Positions 7,863 through 18,483 are shown, counted from the first letter of the stretch. The stretch is 64,000 bases of DNA from JAGLOK01 sp963675575 (GCA_963675575.1 OY776378.1:3006161-3070160); one strand, 5' to 3'. Notes: generated from the sequence alone by a model not told the origin. Numbers and translations: made by a program.

Positions 7863-9958
7863 AAAGCGATTATATTGTGACAAACAGAGAAGTATCTTGG
7901 CTGGACTTTAATTTCAGAGTGCTGGAAGAGGCTCAGGATCCCCGAAATCCTCTTTTTGAAAGGCTGAAATTTTTAGCGATAACATCAAACAACCTTGATG
8001 AGTTTTTTATGGTGCGGGTGGCGACCCTGCAGGCACAGATACAGTCCGGATATGAGATTAAAGACGCAGCCGGATTGACTCCGGCCGAGCAATTAGAAAA
8101 AGTGTTAAAAAAAACTACCGAAATGGCAAATTTGCAGACAAAAACTTATCATAAGCTTATTGCAGAGCTTGAAAACAACGGTGCTCGCTTTTTAAGACAC
8201 AATATGCTAAATGCAAATCAAAAGGATTTTTGCACCAGATATTTTTATAAAGTTATACAGCCGGTGTTAACACCTCTGGCAGTTGACGCATCTAGACCGT
8301 TTCCGGAAGTATTGGGACGATCTATAAACCTCGCTGTAAGGCTTGAAGATAAAGACAATGCCACATTGTATGCTTTGGTTCAGGTTCCGTTGCTTTTGCA
8401 AAGGTTTATTGAGCTTGAAGAAAAAAACAACTATATTCTTATTGAAGATATAATACTTATTCACATTTCTTCTCTTTTTGAAGGATATACGATTAAAGGC
8501 GTTGCGCTTTTTAGGGTGACCCGAGACGGAGACCTTGAAGTGGATGATGATGTTTCAGACCTTATGGATGAAATACAAAAACTTATTCAAAAAAGGAGAA
8601 AGGGTCAGCCGGTAAGGGTTGAGATAATGAAAAGCTTTGCTTTCAGCAACCAGGACGGACAGTTGATTAAGTTTTTAAAAGAAAAGCTTAAAACAAACGG
8701 TTCGGGAGTTTTCATGCTGGATATGCCGCTGGACTTGACTTTTCTTTTTGGATTTTCAGATATTAAAGGCTTTTCTGAACAAAAATTTGAACCACAGCCC
8801 CCCATTACGCCTATAATGCTCAAAGACTGCGAGGATATGTTTCAGACCATAAGCGAAAGAGATATTATGGTGCAGCATCCTTATGAAAGTTTTGACTGTG
8901 TTGTGGATTTTATTAATTTGGCGGCCGATGACCCGAATGTTTTGGCGATAAAGCAAACTCTTTACAGGGTTTCAGGCAATTCTCCAATAATCGCTGCGCT
9001 GATAAGAGCGGTACAAAGCGGAAAACAGGTGACAGTGCTGGTTGAACTTAAGGCTAGATTTGACGAGGAGAACAATATCGCTTGGGCGAAAACATTGGAA
9101 CAGGCGGGCTGCCATGTAATATATGGACTTGTTGGATTTAAAGTACATTGCAAAGTGCTTCTAGTGGTTCGTCGCGAGCAGACGGGAATAAAAAGATATC
9201 TGCATCTATCTACAGGAAACTACAATGACAGCACCGCGAAAGTATATACAGACACAGGTCTATTTACTTGTAAGGAATCTTTTTGCTCGGATGCTTCGAC
9301 ACTGTTTAATATGCTTACGGGATATTCCATACCCGCCGGCTTTCAAAAATTTAAAGTCGCGCCCACATACCTTAAAGATTTCTTAATCCAAATGATTGAT
9401 AATGAAATTGAAAATGCCAAACAGGGAAAACCGGCTTTTATTGTTGCAAAGGTAAATTCTCTTATTGATCCGGAGATAATATATAAATTATATGACGCGT
9501 CTAAAGCGGGAGTAATAATCGAGCTGATTATCCGCGGAATCAATGGGTTAAGAAGCGGAGTTAAAGGCCTTTCTGAAAACATAAGGGTAAGATCTATTAT
9601 AGGAAGATATCTTGAGCACGATAGGATATATAAATTTCATGCCGGAGGAAAAAATCAAATATATATTGGCAGCGCGGATCTTATGCCAAGAAATCTTATT
9701 CGGCGCATTGAAGTGGTTTTTCCCATTGAAGATGAGGCAATTAAAAACAGAATCGAAAATACCCTTGAAACCATGCTGAAAGATAATATGAAAGCAAGAA
9801 TGCAACAGCCGGACGGAAGCTATGAGTACATAAAAAACAACGCTCCAAAGATATCTTCCCAGCAAAAGCTGTATAAAGATTTGGCTTCGAAACTCAAAGA
9901 AGACTATTCTTCAAAAGATACCGTTTTTGTTCCACTAAAAGGAGAGAAATCTAAGTAG
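7859..9958 (+). CDS. ppk1: Polyphosphate kinase 1
   Basis: A 699-residue Ppk1, which reversibly polymerises the gamma-phosphate of ATP into polyphosphate. The N-terminus NREVSWLDFNFRVLEEA, the block FKVHCKVLLVVRR with the likely autophosphorylated His near residue 430, HLSTGNYND, and a second conserved His near 594 in FHAGGKNQIYIGSADLMPRN all match the family. Length is normal. It starts in an ATGA overlap with the Ppx-like gene, so the two are translationally coupled. It sits beside the origin, on the leading strand of the right replichore. Confidence 0.97.
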   Translation: MKSDYIVTNREVSWLDFNFRVLEEAQDPRNPLFERLKFLAITSNNLDEFFMVRVATLQAQIQSGYEIKDAAGLTPAEQLEKVLKKTTEMANLQTKTYHKLIAELENNGARFLRHNMLNANQKDFCTRYFYKVIQPVLTPLAVDASRPFPEVLGRSINLAVRLEDKDNATLYALVQVPLLLQRFIELEEKNNYILIEDIILIHISSLFEGYTIKGVALFRVTRDGDLEVDDDVSDLMDEIQKLIQKRRKGQPVRVEIMKSFAFSNQDGQLIKFLKEKLKTNGSGVFMLDMPLDLTFLFGFSDIKGFSEQKFEPQPPITPIMLKDCEDMFQTISERDIMVQHPYESFDCVVDFINLAADDPNVLAIKQTLYRVSGNSPIIAALIRAVQSGKQVTVLVELKARFDEENNIAWAKTLEQAGCHVIYGLVGFKVHCKVLLVVRREQTGIKRYLHLSTGNYNDSTAKVYTDTGLFTCKESFCSDASTLFNMLTGYSIPAGFQKFKVAPTYLKDFLIQMIDNEIENAKQGKPAFIVAKVNSLIDPEIIYKLYDASKAGVIIELIIRGINGLRSGVKGLSENIRVRSIIGRYLEHDRIYKFHAGGKNQIYIGSADLMPRNLIRRIEVVFPIEDEAIKNRIENTLETMLKDNMKARMQQPDGSYEYIKNNAPKISSQQKLYKDLASKLKEDYSSKDTVFVPLKGEKSK

Positions 9959-10008
9959 GATTTAAAAAAGCGAAATAATTTCTTAAAAAAATTATAAAAG
10001 AGGATATT

Positions 10009-11019
10009 ATGGAAGAGTCAAAAACATATAATCTTAAAAAAACAGTAACCACGGTAATCTTTTTATCTTTAATTCTTACAATTATAATATACTTCTCATC
10101 TCTTACCATGGACAGATTCAGAGAAATATTGCTTCCGGACACGGGAGCCGCGTGGTATTATTGGAAGCTTCCAAAAGCACAGCTTTGGGCAAGCGTGAGC
10201 GTTTGGTTTCTTTATGTTTTGCATCAAGTTTCCGCGTGGTATTTAATTTATAAAATATCAAAGCAAAAAGATTCTAAAAAAGACGAAGCGTCAAAGCTAA
10301 ATATAATTTTTCTGGTAGTAAACGGCATATTCATTTTCTTGCACATTGTGCAGTCTGTATTGTTTTATGATGGATTGGCGCAATTTGTTCCGGTTATGTC
10401 ATCGCAAGGATCGGTCATAGTAATGCTGGTGATAATGCTTATAATGATGAACGGCAGACGCGGCCTTTTCTTTGGAAAGAAAGTCAAGCTGCCGCAAAAA
10501 GGCGTAGCTGCGATTTTTAAAACGCACGGCTATTATATCTGTTGGGCGTTGATTTATACTTTCTGGTTCCATCCCACCGAAGGAACACTGGGACATCTTA
10601 TGGGCTTTTTCTATATGTTTTTACTGTTTGTTCAGATGTCTCTTTCGAAAACATCTTTCCATATGGAAAAACGATGGATTACAGTGCTCGAGGTATATGT
10701 TGCCGTGCACGGCGCGTTGGTCGCAGTCGGTCAGGGCAATGGAATGTGGCCGATGTTTTTGTTCGGATTCCTTATGATGTTTGTTGTAACCCAACTGTAT
10801 GGATTAACCGACAAAAAACCACAAATTATTGCAGTTACCATAATTTATGCAGCCATAGTTTTGCTGGTATATTCGGGCGTGCTGGGCAACAGCCACACAT
10901 TTTCCGATGTTCATCAAATTACATGGATTCCGATAATACTGTACGGGTTGGTTTTTGTGTTGGCGTTCTTGTTTCAGGGGTTTGTACTTGTAAGAGACAA
11001 ACTGAAACAAAAAAAATAA
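10009..11019 (+). CDS. Polytopic membrane protein of unknown function
   Basis: A 336-residue protein with about eight or nine hydrophobic helices spread over the whole length and short charged loops. An aromatic, histidine-bearing stretch (WYYWKLPKAQLWASVSVWFLY) lies near residue 45. No family was recognised and no signal peptide is evident. It follows ppk1 after 50 nt with its own AGAGG Shine-Dalgarno and is closed by the terminator at 11031, so it may be the third gene of the polyphosphate operon. Functional linkage is inferred from position only. Confidence 0.65.
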   Translation: MEESKTYNLKKTVTTVIFLSLILTIIIYFSSLTMDRFREILLPDTGAAWYYWKLPKAQLWASVSVWFLYVLHQVSAWYLIYKISKQKDSKKDEASKLNIIFLVVNGIFIFLHIVQSVLFYDGLAQFVPVMSSQGSVIVMLVIMLIMMNGRRGLFFGKKVKLPQKGVAAIFKTHGYYICWALIYTFWFHPTEGTLGHLMGFFYMFLLFVQMSLSKTSFHMEKRWITVLEVYVAVHGALVAVGQGNGMWPMFLFGFLMMFVVTQLYGLTDKKPQIIAVTIIYAAIVLLVYSGVLGNSHTFSDVHQITWIPIILYGLVFVLAFLFQGFVLVRDKLKQKK

Positions 11020-11030
11020 ATTGATAAAAG

Positions 11031-11058
11031 AAGCTCAGTTAAATTACTGAGCTTTTTT
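11031..11058. terminator. Bidirectional terminator between the 10009 gene and addA
   Basis: Perfect 9-bp stem AAGCTCAGT / ACTGAGCTT around a 6-nt loop, with T and A runs on the two sides, between convergent genes. Confidence 0.85.
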
Positions 11059-11060
11059 AC

Positions 11061-14000
11061 TTAGATTAAATAATAGGAGTTTCCGCCTTTTTTTGAAAGG
11101 AAATAGATTCCCGCTTCCTTAACCTTTTTCCCTGTTATATTTTCAAGAGCCTTTTTATATATTATTAGCTGGTTTTTATAATGTTCAAGCAAAGCTTCTG
11201 GTGTGTTTTTATCGGTAATTTGATTTGTTTTATAATCAACAATTACCCACTTATCATTTTCTATAAAACAAAGATCAATAATTCCCTGAACAAGAACTTC
11301 CCTATCCGAATCAATATCGGCGTAGATGTCTTTTGCAGAAAGCTTGATTACAAACGGCAATTCCTTTTTTACATTGCCGGAAGCAATTGTCCTAGAAAAA
11401 ATATCGCTTTTTAAGAATTTGCTTATTGTATCTACATCAATTTCTTCCTTTGAATCTTTCGGAAGTATATTGCGGTCAATTAAATCGTCTATTTTTTCAT
11501 TTATTGAATTTATATCATCATTAATATCAATAAATTGCATAACGGTGTGGGTAAAAGTTCCTCTTGATGCCGCGTCATATGCGTTGCTTTCGCGCATAAA
11601 TTCAGGGACGTCGCCAAAGTCATCCATTTGATACTGTGTTAGATAGCCTGAAAGCAAAGCTGTTGCTGTGGTTTTTGCGGGGATATAAGGGCCTTTCTTA
11701 TAACTTATTTCAAAAGCGTCTTCCGGATAAGGAGATTCAGCGGCGACCTTTAGCGCGTCAAGCACTGCATCCTTCCTTTTTTTCTTATCATGGTTAAGGC
11801 TTGCGGCGGGTATTATTTTTGCATACACATTGTTAAGTTTTATTTCTTCAGTCTCCTGCGTTATGCTATTGTCGAAAATTCTTATAGCCGTGGCTCCTAA
11901 TATATCAAGAAAGGGCTTGTCAAACAAAAGCTCGCCTTGCTTTGGCAAAGTCCAAAGACCAATTCTGGATTCAAGATTTCTTCCTACTGATCCTATCATT
12001 ATAAGCCGTTCGCGAGCGCGGGTTAAAGCGACATAAAGTATTCTTAAGCTTTCAGCGTTTTCAATGAATTTTTTGGAACTTGCGGAAGCTTCATATGCCA
12101 AAGTCGCTTTCTTTGTCATTTCTTCGGGGTCATAGCATTTGATGCCGGGAGGCAAACCGCCTGACATAATAGCCGTGTCTGTGTTATTTGCCCCACCGGA
12201 AGCCGTGTTAATCAATATAACGACAGGGAACTCCAATCCCTTTGATTTGTGAATGGACATAAATTTCACACTGTCCGCAGACCCTTCGTCCGCCGCAGAT
12301 TCAAAATCCATATTGCTATGGATGACGCTTTGAAGATGCTCTAAAAAAAGACTAAGATTTCTGCCCGGCTTCATCGAAAAAGCGTCTCCCCTTTCGGCGA
12401 AAATACGCAGATTTTGTTGTCGGGCTCTGCCGCCGGGAAGCGCACCCACCGCGTCATAGAGCATTGTGTCAGTAAGCATATGCCAAATAAATTCGCCCAG
12501 AGGCATATGCTTTGAAATCAAACGATAGTGATTGATTTTTTCTAAAAAGCCGGTAACCTTTTGTGCTAAAGCGTCACTATTAGAAAAAGAGTATGCTTCC
12601 ACCGCCTTATAATAAGGCGTATTTTTTTTGTTGAAGCTTTTGCGAATTTTTATAAGCTCTTCAACTTCAAAACCAAATGCTGGCGAATTCATCGCGGATA
12701 TCATTGCTACATCTCGGTGATGATTATCTATTATTTTTAAAATATTTACCGCGATTTCTATTTCTAGCATGTCAAGATACCCAGTTTCACCAACGGGGGA
12801 AACTGGTATGCCGCGCTGTTCAAGTATTCTTCTTACCGGTCGGACTATCGGCTTGAAAGAACGAGAAAGAATGCAGATATCGGAATATTTTGCCGGTCGG
12901 AATGCGTCCAGCTTGCCGTCATATATAGGCTGCGCTATTATTTCTTTGATTTTGTCCGAGGCAAGCACCGCTTCATATTCTATGTTTGAAAGAAGAGCTT
13001 CGCCACTCTTTTCCTCGGCATCGATTATATAAAACTCGGCTTTTGCGTTTTCATACTCGCCTTCCGGGCGGCGGGCCGCGCATTTTAAAATTTCGCTTCC
13101 AGTGTAATCCACGCCGCCTGTTTTTCGAGTCATCACATTGTCAAACACCAAGTTTATAAAATCAACGACGGCTCTTGATGAGCGGAAGTTTTCGCTTAAA
13201 GCTATAAGATGGTCATTGCCAACAAAAGCGACAGAAGATTTGTCCATACGTTTAATAAAAAGCGAGGGCTCGGCTTGTCTGAAAGAATATATACTTTGCT
13301 TTACGTCGCCTACGCAAAACAGATTATTGTCTTTTGTGATATTTTCGATAAGTTTTTCCTGCAGTCTGTTGGTATCTTGATATTCGTCAACGAAAATATA
13401 ATCATAGCGTGAGCGCTCTTCATTTCGTATGTTTTCATTTTCAAGCGCCTTTAAGGAAAAATGCATCAAGTCGGGAAAATCCAGCTGATTATAACGTTTT
13501 TTCGCTTTGCTGAATTGCGTGTCGTATTCCAATACTAATTTTGAAAGAGCAGCGACTGCGGGCAGCATTTTTTTGTGTCGCTCTTCAATTTCAGACAAAG
13601 GCATAAAAGCAAGAGAGGCTTTTATTTTGCTTATTTTGTCCTTAGAATCAGTACGCAGTTTCCTTGCGCGGTCAGCCAAATCGTCATCGCATTCCTTGGT
13701 TTTTGCGGGCAAACGGGCAAATTCAATTTCAAAAAGAGCGGTCTTTATTTCATCCAAACCCTCGGAAACTGTGGCTTTTCCCAACATGGATATTTCTTTT
13801 TCAAAGGTTTCACAGTAGCTTTCCGGACCCTGCGGCATCAAGGCATATTTTAAAGCGGTTTTAAGCCCTGCGAGGCAAGAAGCCAAGTCAAACTTTATTG
13901 CTCTTAACGATTCCCCCATCCAACTTGAGTTTTTTATTTCTTCCTCATTCATTTTATAATTATCAACCCAGGATTTTATAAAATCCGTATAACCTATATA

Positions 14001-14543
14001 TTTTCTCGCGTAATCATAGCCGGATAAAATAATATCACTGATGTTCTTGGTGTTTCCGGCCGCCAAGGTGTCACAAAAAAAGGTAAAATCCGCGTCATTT
14101 GATTCAAAGCTTTCGTTTATGATTTTCTTAAGAGTTTTTTGTGAAAGGTTTTGCTTTTCATCTTCTGACACAACGGAAAAAGCTGGGTCTAAGTCCACAG
14201 CGTGATAATGCCTTCTTAGAAGACGTGTAAGATATGAATCAATGGTGCAGATATCCGCGTCGGGAAGCGCGCGCAGCTGTTTTCTAAAAAAAGGATCATT
14301 TTTTTGCTTTATTTGCTGCTTTAAGACTTCCGCTACCCTCTCGCGCATTTGGGCGGCTGCAGCTTTTGTGAAGGTAATAAGAAGCAGACGGTTTACTGGC
14401 ACTCTTTCCTCGGTCAAAAGTCTTACCGCTCTGTGTGCCACAACCGCGGTCTTTCCGCTGCCGGCTGCTGCCGCGACGAGCAGGTTTGCGCCGGAATGAT
14501 TTATCGCGTTGCTTTGGGAGGGTGTAAATTTTATATCAGCCAT
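11061..14543 (-). CDS. addA: ATP-dependent helicase/nuclease subunit A
   Basis: An 1160-residue AddA, the UvrD-like helicase plus RecB-type nuclease subunit of the AddAB double-strand-break repair complex. Walker A (AAAGSGKT) is near residue 24, the Walker B block FVDEYQDTN is near 390, the helicase motif MSIHKSKGLEFPVV is near 770, and the C-terminal nuclease has VIVDYKTNQI. Length is slightly below that of the Bacillus protein. It overlaps addB by 8 nt and is translated after it. AddAB in place of RecBCD is typical of Bacillota. Confidence 0.97.
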   Translation of the reverse strand: MADIKFTPSQSNAINHSGANLLVAAAAGSGKTAVVAHRAVRLLTEERVPVNRLLLITFTKAAAAQMRERVAEVLKQQIKQKNDPFFRKQLRALPDADICTIDSYLTRLLRRHYHAVDLDPAFSVVSEDEKQNLSQKTLKKIINESFESNDADFTFFCDTLAAGNTKNISDIILSGYDYARKYIGYTDFIKSWVDNYKMNEEEIKNSSWMGESLRAIKFDLASCLAGLKTALKYALMPQGPESYCETFEKEISMLGKATVSEGLDEIKTALFEIEFARLPAKTKECDDDLADRARKLRTDSKDKISKIKASLAFMPLSEIEERHKKMLPAVAALSKLVLEYDTQFSKAKKRYNQLDFPDLMHFSLKALENENIRNEERSRYDYIFVDEYQDTNRLQEKLIENITKDNNLFCVGDVKQSIYSFRQAEPSLFIKRMDKSSVAFVGNDHLIALSENFRSSRAVVDFINLVFDNVMTRKTGGVDYTGSEILKCAARRPEGEYENAKAEFYIIDAEEKSGEALLSNIEYEAVLASDKIKEIIAQPIYDGKLDAFRPAKYSDICILSRSFKPIVRPVRRILEQRGIPVSPVGETGYLDMLEIEIAVNILKIIDNHHRDVAMISAMNSPAFGFEVEELIKIRKSFNKKNTPYYKAVEAYSFSNSDALAQKVTGFLEKINHYRLISKHMPLGEFIWHMLTDTMLYDAVGALPGGRARQQNLRIFAERGDAFSMKPGRNLSLFLEHLQSVIHSNMDFESAADEGSADSVKFMSIHKSKGLEFPVVILINTASGGANNTDTAIMSGGLPPGIKCYDPEEMTKKATLAYEASASSKKFIENAESLRILYVALTRARERLIMIGSVGRNLESRIGLWTLPKQGELLFDKPFLDILGATAIRIFDNSITQETEEIKLNNVYAKIIPAASLNHDKKKRKDAVLDALKVAAESPYPEDAFEISYKKGPYIPAKTTATALLSGYLTQYQMDDFGDVPEFMRESNAYDAASRGTFTHTVMQFIDINDDINSINEKIDDLIDRNILPKDSKEEIDVDTISKFLKSDIFSRTIASGNVKKELPFVIKLSAKDIYADIDSDREVLVQGIIDLCFIENDKWVIVDYKTNQITDKNTPEALLEHYKNQLIIYKKALENITGKKVKEAGIYFLSKKGGNSYYLI

Positions 14544-17500
14544 CGTCTTCTCCCAAAACTATATTTTTAGCCGTTTGCTTATCCAGCTCCAATTTTTCTT
14601 CGAGCAGATTAATATCTTTTTTGCAAATAGAGCTGAAATCGCAGTATTTACATTGAGAAGTGGTGACGTTTTTGACCGGTCTTACCGGTATTTCGCCTTG
14701 ATCCATTGATTTTAATATGTCCTTTGCTTTGTTTTTCGCATAGCATAGAACATGCTCAAATCCTTCTTTAGAAATATTATCGCTGTTCTTATCAAAGTCA
14801 CCGTCTTTTTTTCTCTTTGCGTTTATTAGTTTCGAGAAGCCCAACTCTGTGATATCTTTATCCAATGCCTCCACATTTTCTTGTGAGTCAATGAAAAGCC
14901 CCTGCATTTTATCGTTTCTCTTTTCGTTTTTATCCTCGTCAATATAGTTTTTGCGCAGCGGAAAATAAAACACACCAGACGCATGCACATTTCGATTTTT
15001 ACTTAAATACGCATCCATATATATTAAAAGCTGCAGCTGCCTTCCGGATTCGATTTTTGAATAATCAATCTTGTTTACGCTAGACTTATAGTCTACAATT
15101 CGGGCAAGTTCTCCATGGCTTGTATCAAAAGTGTCCAATCTGTCTACTTTACCGACTATTTTTACTTTTGCTCCGTTTTCAAGAGAAATTTCTATAGGAC
15201 CCAATCCTTTTCCGTCACCAAATTCTATTTCCTGACCCAAGGGTACAAACTTTGAGTTATTTAAATGCTGTGTATAAATAACGGCGCCGTGCTTGGCTTT
15301 TTTGATAAGATTTCCCGCCTGATACTTCCCCTTAGCATCTCGTGACAGCCTTTGAAGGTCAAAGTTTTGAGCGATAATTTGCGCCTCTTTTTGCATTATC
15401 GTCTCTATTTCATCCACACTTAAACCAGCAATATCATGTTGCGTAAGCTCAAGACCGAATCTTTCCATAGCTTCATGCAAAAAAGCGCCTTCTCCGGCGG
15501 GGGTAATTTCTTCGCCTGGTTCGTCTTTAGGTCGGAGTGAATATTTAACCATGTACGAAAAGGGACAGCCGGCATATTGTTCTATCTGGGAAACAGATGA
15601 AATAATAATATTTTCATTCTTTGGTGCGATGCCAGGTGCTTGTTGGCAAACGGAAAGGAACATGCGCATTTTATCTAGCTCATTTTCACATTGTTTTTTA
15701 TGAATTAACGCTGATATCGCTTGTTTCCAGTTATCCGGGGGAATCCGGCCGTCCCCAATCGCGCCAAATGCTTTTGCGGCAAAAGAAAGAGCCGCGGCCT
15801 TTGAAACGGTGTAATCAATAACCGCTTTTTCTGCTTGTATGTTAAAGAGTTCTTCTATTTGCTTTAAAATAATGGAAGGCGGATTGGCTCCGTCTGCACC
15901 ATTGCAGGAATAGCTCAAGTATAATCCGTTAGAAGGAAGGGAAAAAGACTGATAAATGGAAAAATCCACTGAACTTCGTTTCGCTTTTTTGCTCTTCATG
16001 AAATCTATGCCAAGTTCCGCCAAAGCATCTATATCCAAATCACTCAAAATCGGGCTTTGTTGATTTGAAGGGGGAAGGCTGCTTTCGTTTGCGCCGACTA
16101 CAAAAAGATATTTTGTTTCGGCGAGCTTTGTTCTGCCCAATTCGCCTATCAAAACTTCATCGGAAGAGACCGGCAAGAGTCCCAGCTGAGTATTGATAAA
16201 ACTTTCTTCCAAAGCAAAAAGAATTTGTTCAAGTGAGACCGCTTTATCTTCAAACAGAAAATTAAGCTGATCCAATATCGATATAATGCTGTTGTAAACT
16301 TGAGAAGCAAGCGCGGCGGATTCAAATACGCTGTTTTCCAAAAGAAGCGCTCTTTCTGTCAAAAGAGATTGTTTTAGATTAACCGTTTTTATTAAATGAA
16401 ATATGCTTTCCAAATGTTTTTTTGCCGGAAGCATTTTTGAAGAAATTAAACTTAAAGGAGCTACCAGCTTTTGTCTTATTTCATTTATTTTTTCAAGGTT
16501 ATATTTTTTCGCGCCTCTTTGAAGCTTTCTTAAAAAAAGATAATTGTCAATCGCGTTATCTAAAACATAGTCTTCAAAAAGCATTGCGTCTTCATAATCA
16601 ATGTTAGCGTATCCGCTTTTAAGCATTGCGAGAATTTCGCTTTTTGGCATTCCGTAGAGTTTGGCGGCAATCGCCGAGAGTATATATGAAACAGCCGGAT
16701 GCTGGGCTATAGCTTTTCTTTTATGAGTAAAGCAGGATATGCCATATCTTAAAAACATACGCTCAAAAAGAGGGCCGTATGTGTTTAAATCTGAGCAGCA
16801 TAGAATACTTATATCACTGAATTTTATACTGCTGTCTTTTTTGATCAGATTAAGAATTTGACAGGCAATATGCTCTGCTTCTTCCTGCGTAGATGTAGCT
16901 TCAAATATTTTGATCGAGCTTTTTCCCGTGAAAGGCTCAGGATTTTGCGAAAACAAGTTCTTTTCCAGATGGTTTATTGAAGGATGTTTTTTTACATGAG
17001 GATTTTCCGCATAAATAACTTCATATTGGTGTCCAAGAATTTTTGCTGTGTCTATTAAGTCGGATAAAGCTTTTTCGCCAGAGTAGAAAACATCTTCATT
17101 CTCACCTTTTACGTAATTTATGCAAACTGTCAGATGACCGGAAAGGGAAAGCAAAGCCCGCGCTATTTTTAAATCCTGAGAAGTAAGCGCGTCAAAACCG
17201 TCGATGAAAAAATGACTATCTTTGTATTGCGCAGCGGTAAGAAGAGTTTGGGCCAATATTGAAATCTGGTCATCAGCATCCATATATTCTTTTTCTTTTA
17301 AAAACCGCTCAAAAGAACTGTAAATTTTACTTAGGTCACTTATTTTATCTGACGAAAGACTGTCTATTTTTTGTGCTGCATCACCAAGCGATTCGGGTGT
17401 GATATCAAATTTTTTAAAGTCACTTATAAGGGCGGCGGCGTCTGATGCGAACCCCGTAAAAGAAGCAGCGCGTCCAAAAACCTTAAGTTCTTCTTTCATA

Positions 17501-17796
17501 TCAAAAGCAACCATACTTAAAGCCGCGGCTTTTCCGCGTTCATCTATCAAAGTTTTGTTTGGATTATAAACTGAGGAAAAGATATCTTTTGCCAGCCGGG
17601 ATATGCTCATTACATTAACCGAAATAAAGCCGCTGTTTTTTCCGGAAGCGATAAGTTCATGCTCTGCTTGAAGAGTAAATTGTTCAGGCACAAGAAGAAC
17701 CGCGCCTATATTTCTTTTGCTCAGTTCATTTATTTTTTTATAAAGAACCGCGCTTTTTCCGCTTCCAGCGCGCCCGGCTATAATCGTTACAGGCAT
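14536..17796 (-). CDS. addB: ATP-dependent helicase/nuclease subunit B
   Basis: A 1086-residue AddB. It has an N-terminal Walker A (GRAGSGKS), a pseudo-helicase middle, and a C-terminal nuclease domain with RIVDYKSS. Four cysteines (C744, then C1049, C1052 and C1058 in CKYCDFSSIC) match the 4Fe-4S staple known in AddB. A GGGAG Shine-Dalgarno lies just upstream of the ATG at 17796. It is the first gene of the addB-addA operon and pairs with AddA for end resection and recombination. Confidence 0.96.
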   Translation of the reverse strand: MPVTIIAGRAGSGKSAVLYKKINELSKRNIGAVLLVPEQFTLQAEHELIASGKNSGFISVNVMSISRLAKDIFSSVYNPNKTLIDERGKAAALSMVAFDMKEELKVFGRAASFTGFASDAAALISDFKKFDITPESLGDAAQKIDSLSSDKISDLSKIYSSFERFLKEKEYMDADDQISILAQTLLTAAQYKDSHFFIDGFDALTSQDLKIARALLSLSGHLTVCINYVKGENEDVFYSGEKALSDLIDTAKILGHQYEVIYAENPHVKKHPSINHLEKNLFSQNPEPFTGKSSIKIFEATSTQEEAEHIACQILNLIKKDSSIKFSDISILCCSDLNTYGPLFERMFLRYGISCFTHKRKAIAQHPAVSYILSAIAAKLYGMPKSEILAMLKSGYANIDYEDAMLFEDYVLDNAIDNYLFLRKLQRGAKKYNLEKINEIRQKLVAPLSLISSKMLPAKKHLESIFHLIKTVNLKQSLLTERALLLENSVFESAALASQVYNSIISILDQLNFLFEDKAVSLEQILFALEESFINTQLGLLPVSSDEVLIGELGRTKLAETKYLFVVGANESSLPPSNQQSPILSDLDIDALAELGIDFMKSKKAKRSSVDFSIYQSFSLPSNGLYLSYSCNGADGANPPSIILKQIEELFNIQAEKAVIDYTVSKAAALSFAAKAFGAIGDGRIPPDNWKQAISALIHKKQCENELDKMRMFLSVCQQAPGIAPKNENIIISSVSQIEQYAGCPFSYMVKYSLRPKDEPGEEITPAGEGAFLHEAMERFGLELTQHDIAGLSVDEIETIMQKEAQIIAQNFDLQRLSRDAKGKYQAGNLIKKAKHGAVIYTQHLNNSKFVPLGQEIEFGDGKGLGPIEISLENGAKVKIVGKVDRLDTFDTSHGELARIVDYKSSVNKIDYSKIESGRQLQLLIYMDAYLSKNRNVHASGVFYFPLRKNYIDEDKNEKRNDKMQGLFIDSQENVEALDKDITELGFSKLINAKRKKDGDFDKNSDNISKEGFEHVLCYAKNKAKDILKSMDQGEIPVRPVKNVTTSQCKYCDFSSICKKDINLLEEKLELDKQTAKNIVLGEDDG

Positions 17797-17824
17797 TATT
17801 TCTCCCTTGAATATCCTTTATATC

Positions 17825-17852
17825 ATTATATCATATCAATTTGAATATTAAA
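17825..17852 (-). promoter_or_regulatory. Possible promoter of addBA
   Basis: On the minus strand TTTAAT (17852-17847), a 16-nt spacer, then a perfect TATAAT (17830-17825), about 30 nt before the addB start. The -35 match is weak. Confidence 0.4.
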
Positions 17853-17944
17853 CAATCACACAGGGGAAATTGGTATAAAAAATATCCATAAGCTCTTATT
17901 TGACCTTTTATTTTTTTAACGGAATTAATACAAAAAGAGAATAA

Positions 17945-18457
17945 TCAGCCGAGTTTATTATTTATTATATTTAAGATTTCATCATAACTTAGCTTGGGGG
18001 TCTGCGTCGTGCTGGAAGTTAAAGTAGCGGTGGCTATAGCGTCAATCTCCAAACCGATGTCTTGTGTTGATTCGGAAGTAATTATAAGAAGAAGATTGCT
18101 GTTTTTGTTTTTTTCTATATAATTTTTTGCTGTGGTTTGAAGCTTACCTATGTATACGGGAGCCATGACAACCACCAAGGAATAATCGTTGGCGTTAACT
18201 TTTTTAGCATCTTCCAATCCGTAAACTTCCACACAACAGTTTTTTACGCCATCAACTATAGCGTTCTTGATGCCCATCTTATAATCTGTATTGTCTGTTA
18301 TGACAGCAACTTTGCTGCCGCTTGCGCTTGCATTGAAGATTTCATAATCCACAGCTGTCTTTTTACCTAAAATTGACACAAAAGATATAATAATAAAAAC
18401 CGCCAAAGAGACAACGATTATTCCTGATATCATTAATGTTTTTTTGCCTTTGCTCAT
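17945..18457 (-). CDS. Membrane-anchored protein of unknown function
   Basis: A 170-residue protein with one N-terminal membrane helix (about residues 8-29) followed by an alpha/beta domain. Features such as SKVAVITDNTDYKMG and YSLVVVMAPVYIG resemble alternating strands of a Rossmann- or flavodoxin-like fold, but no cofactor signature is clear. GAGAG precedes the ATG. It ends the leftward polysaccharide operon, 26 nt after the small gene at 18484. A role in surface-polymer export or control is inferred from context only. Confidence 0.65.
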   Translation of the reverse strand: MSKGKKTLMISGIIVVSLAVFIIISFVSILGKKTAVDYEIFNASASGSKVAVITDNTDYKMGIKNAIVDGVKNCCVEVYGLEDAKKVNANDYSLVVVMAPVYIGKLQTTAKNYIEKNKNSNLLLIITSESTQDIGLEIDAIATATLTSSTTQTPKLSYDEILNIINNKLG

Positions 18458-18483
18458 ATATCTCTCAATCTATAAAGAAAATT

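Noticed and set aside
13507..13864. Three overlapping plus-strand ORFs of 66-103 codons inside addA
   Set aside because: All are antisense frames of the conserved helicase gene without ribosome-binding sites.
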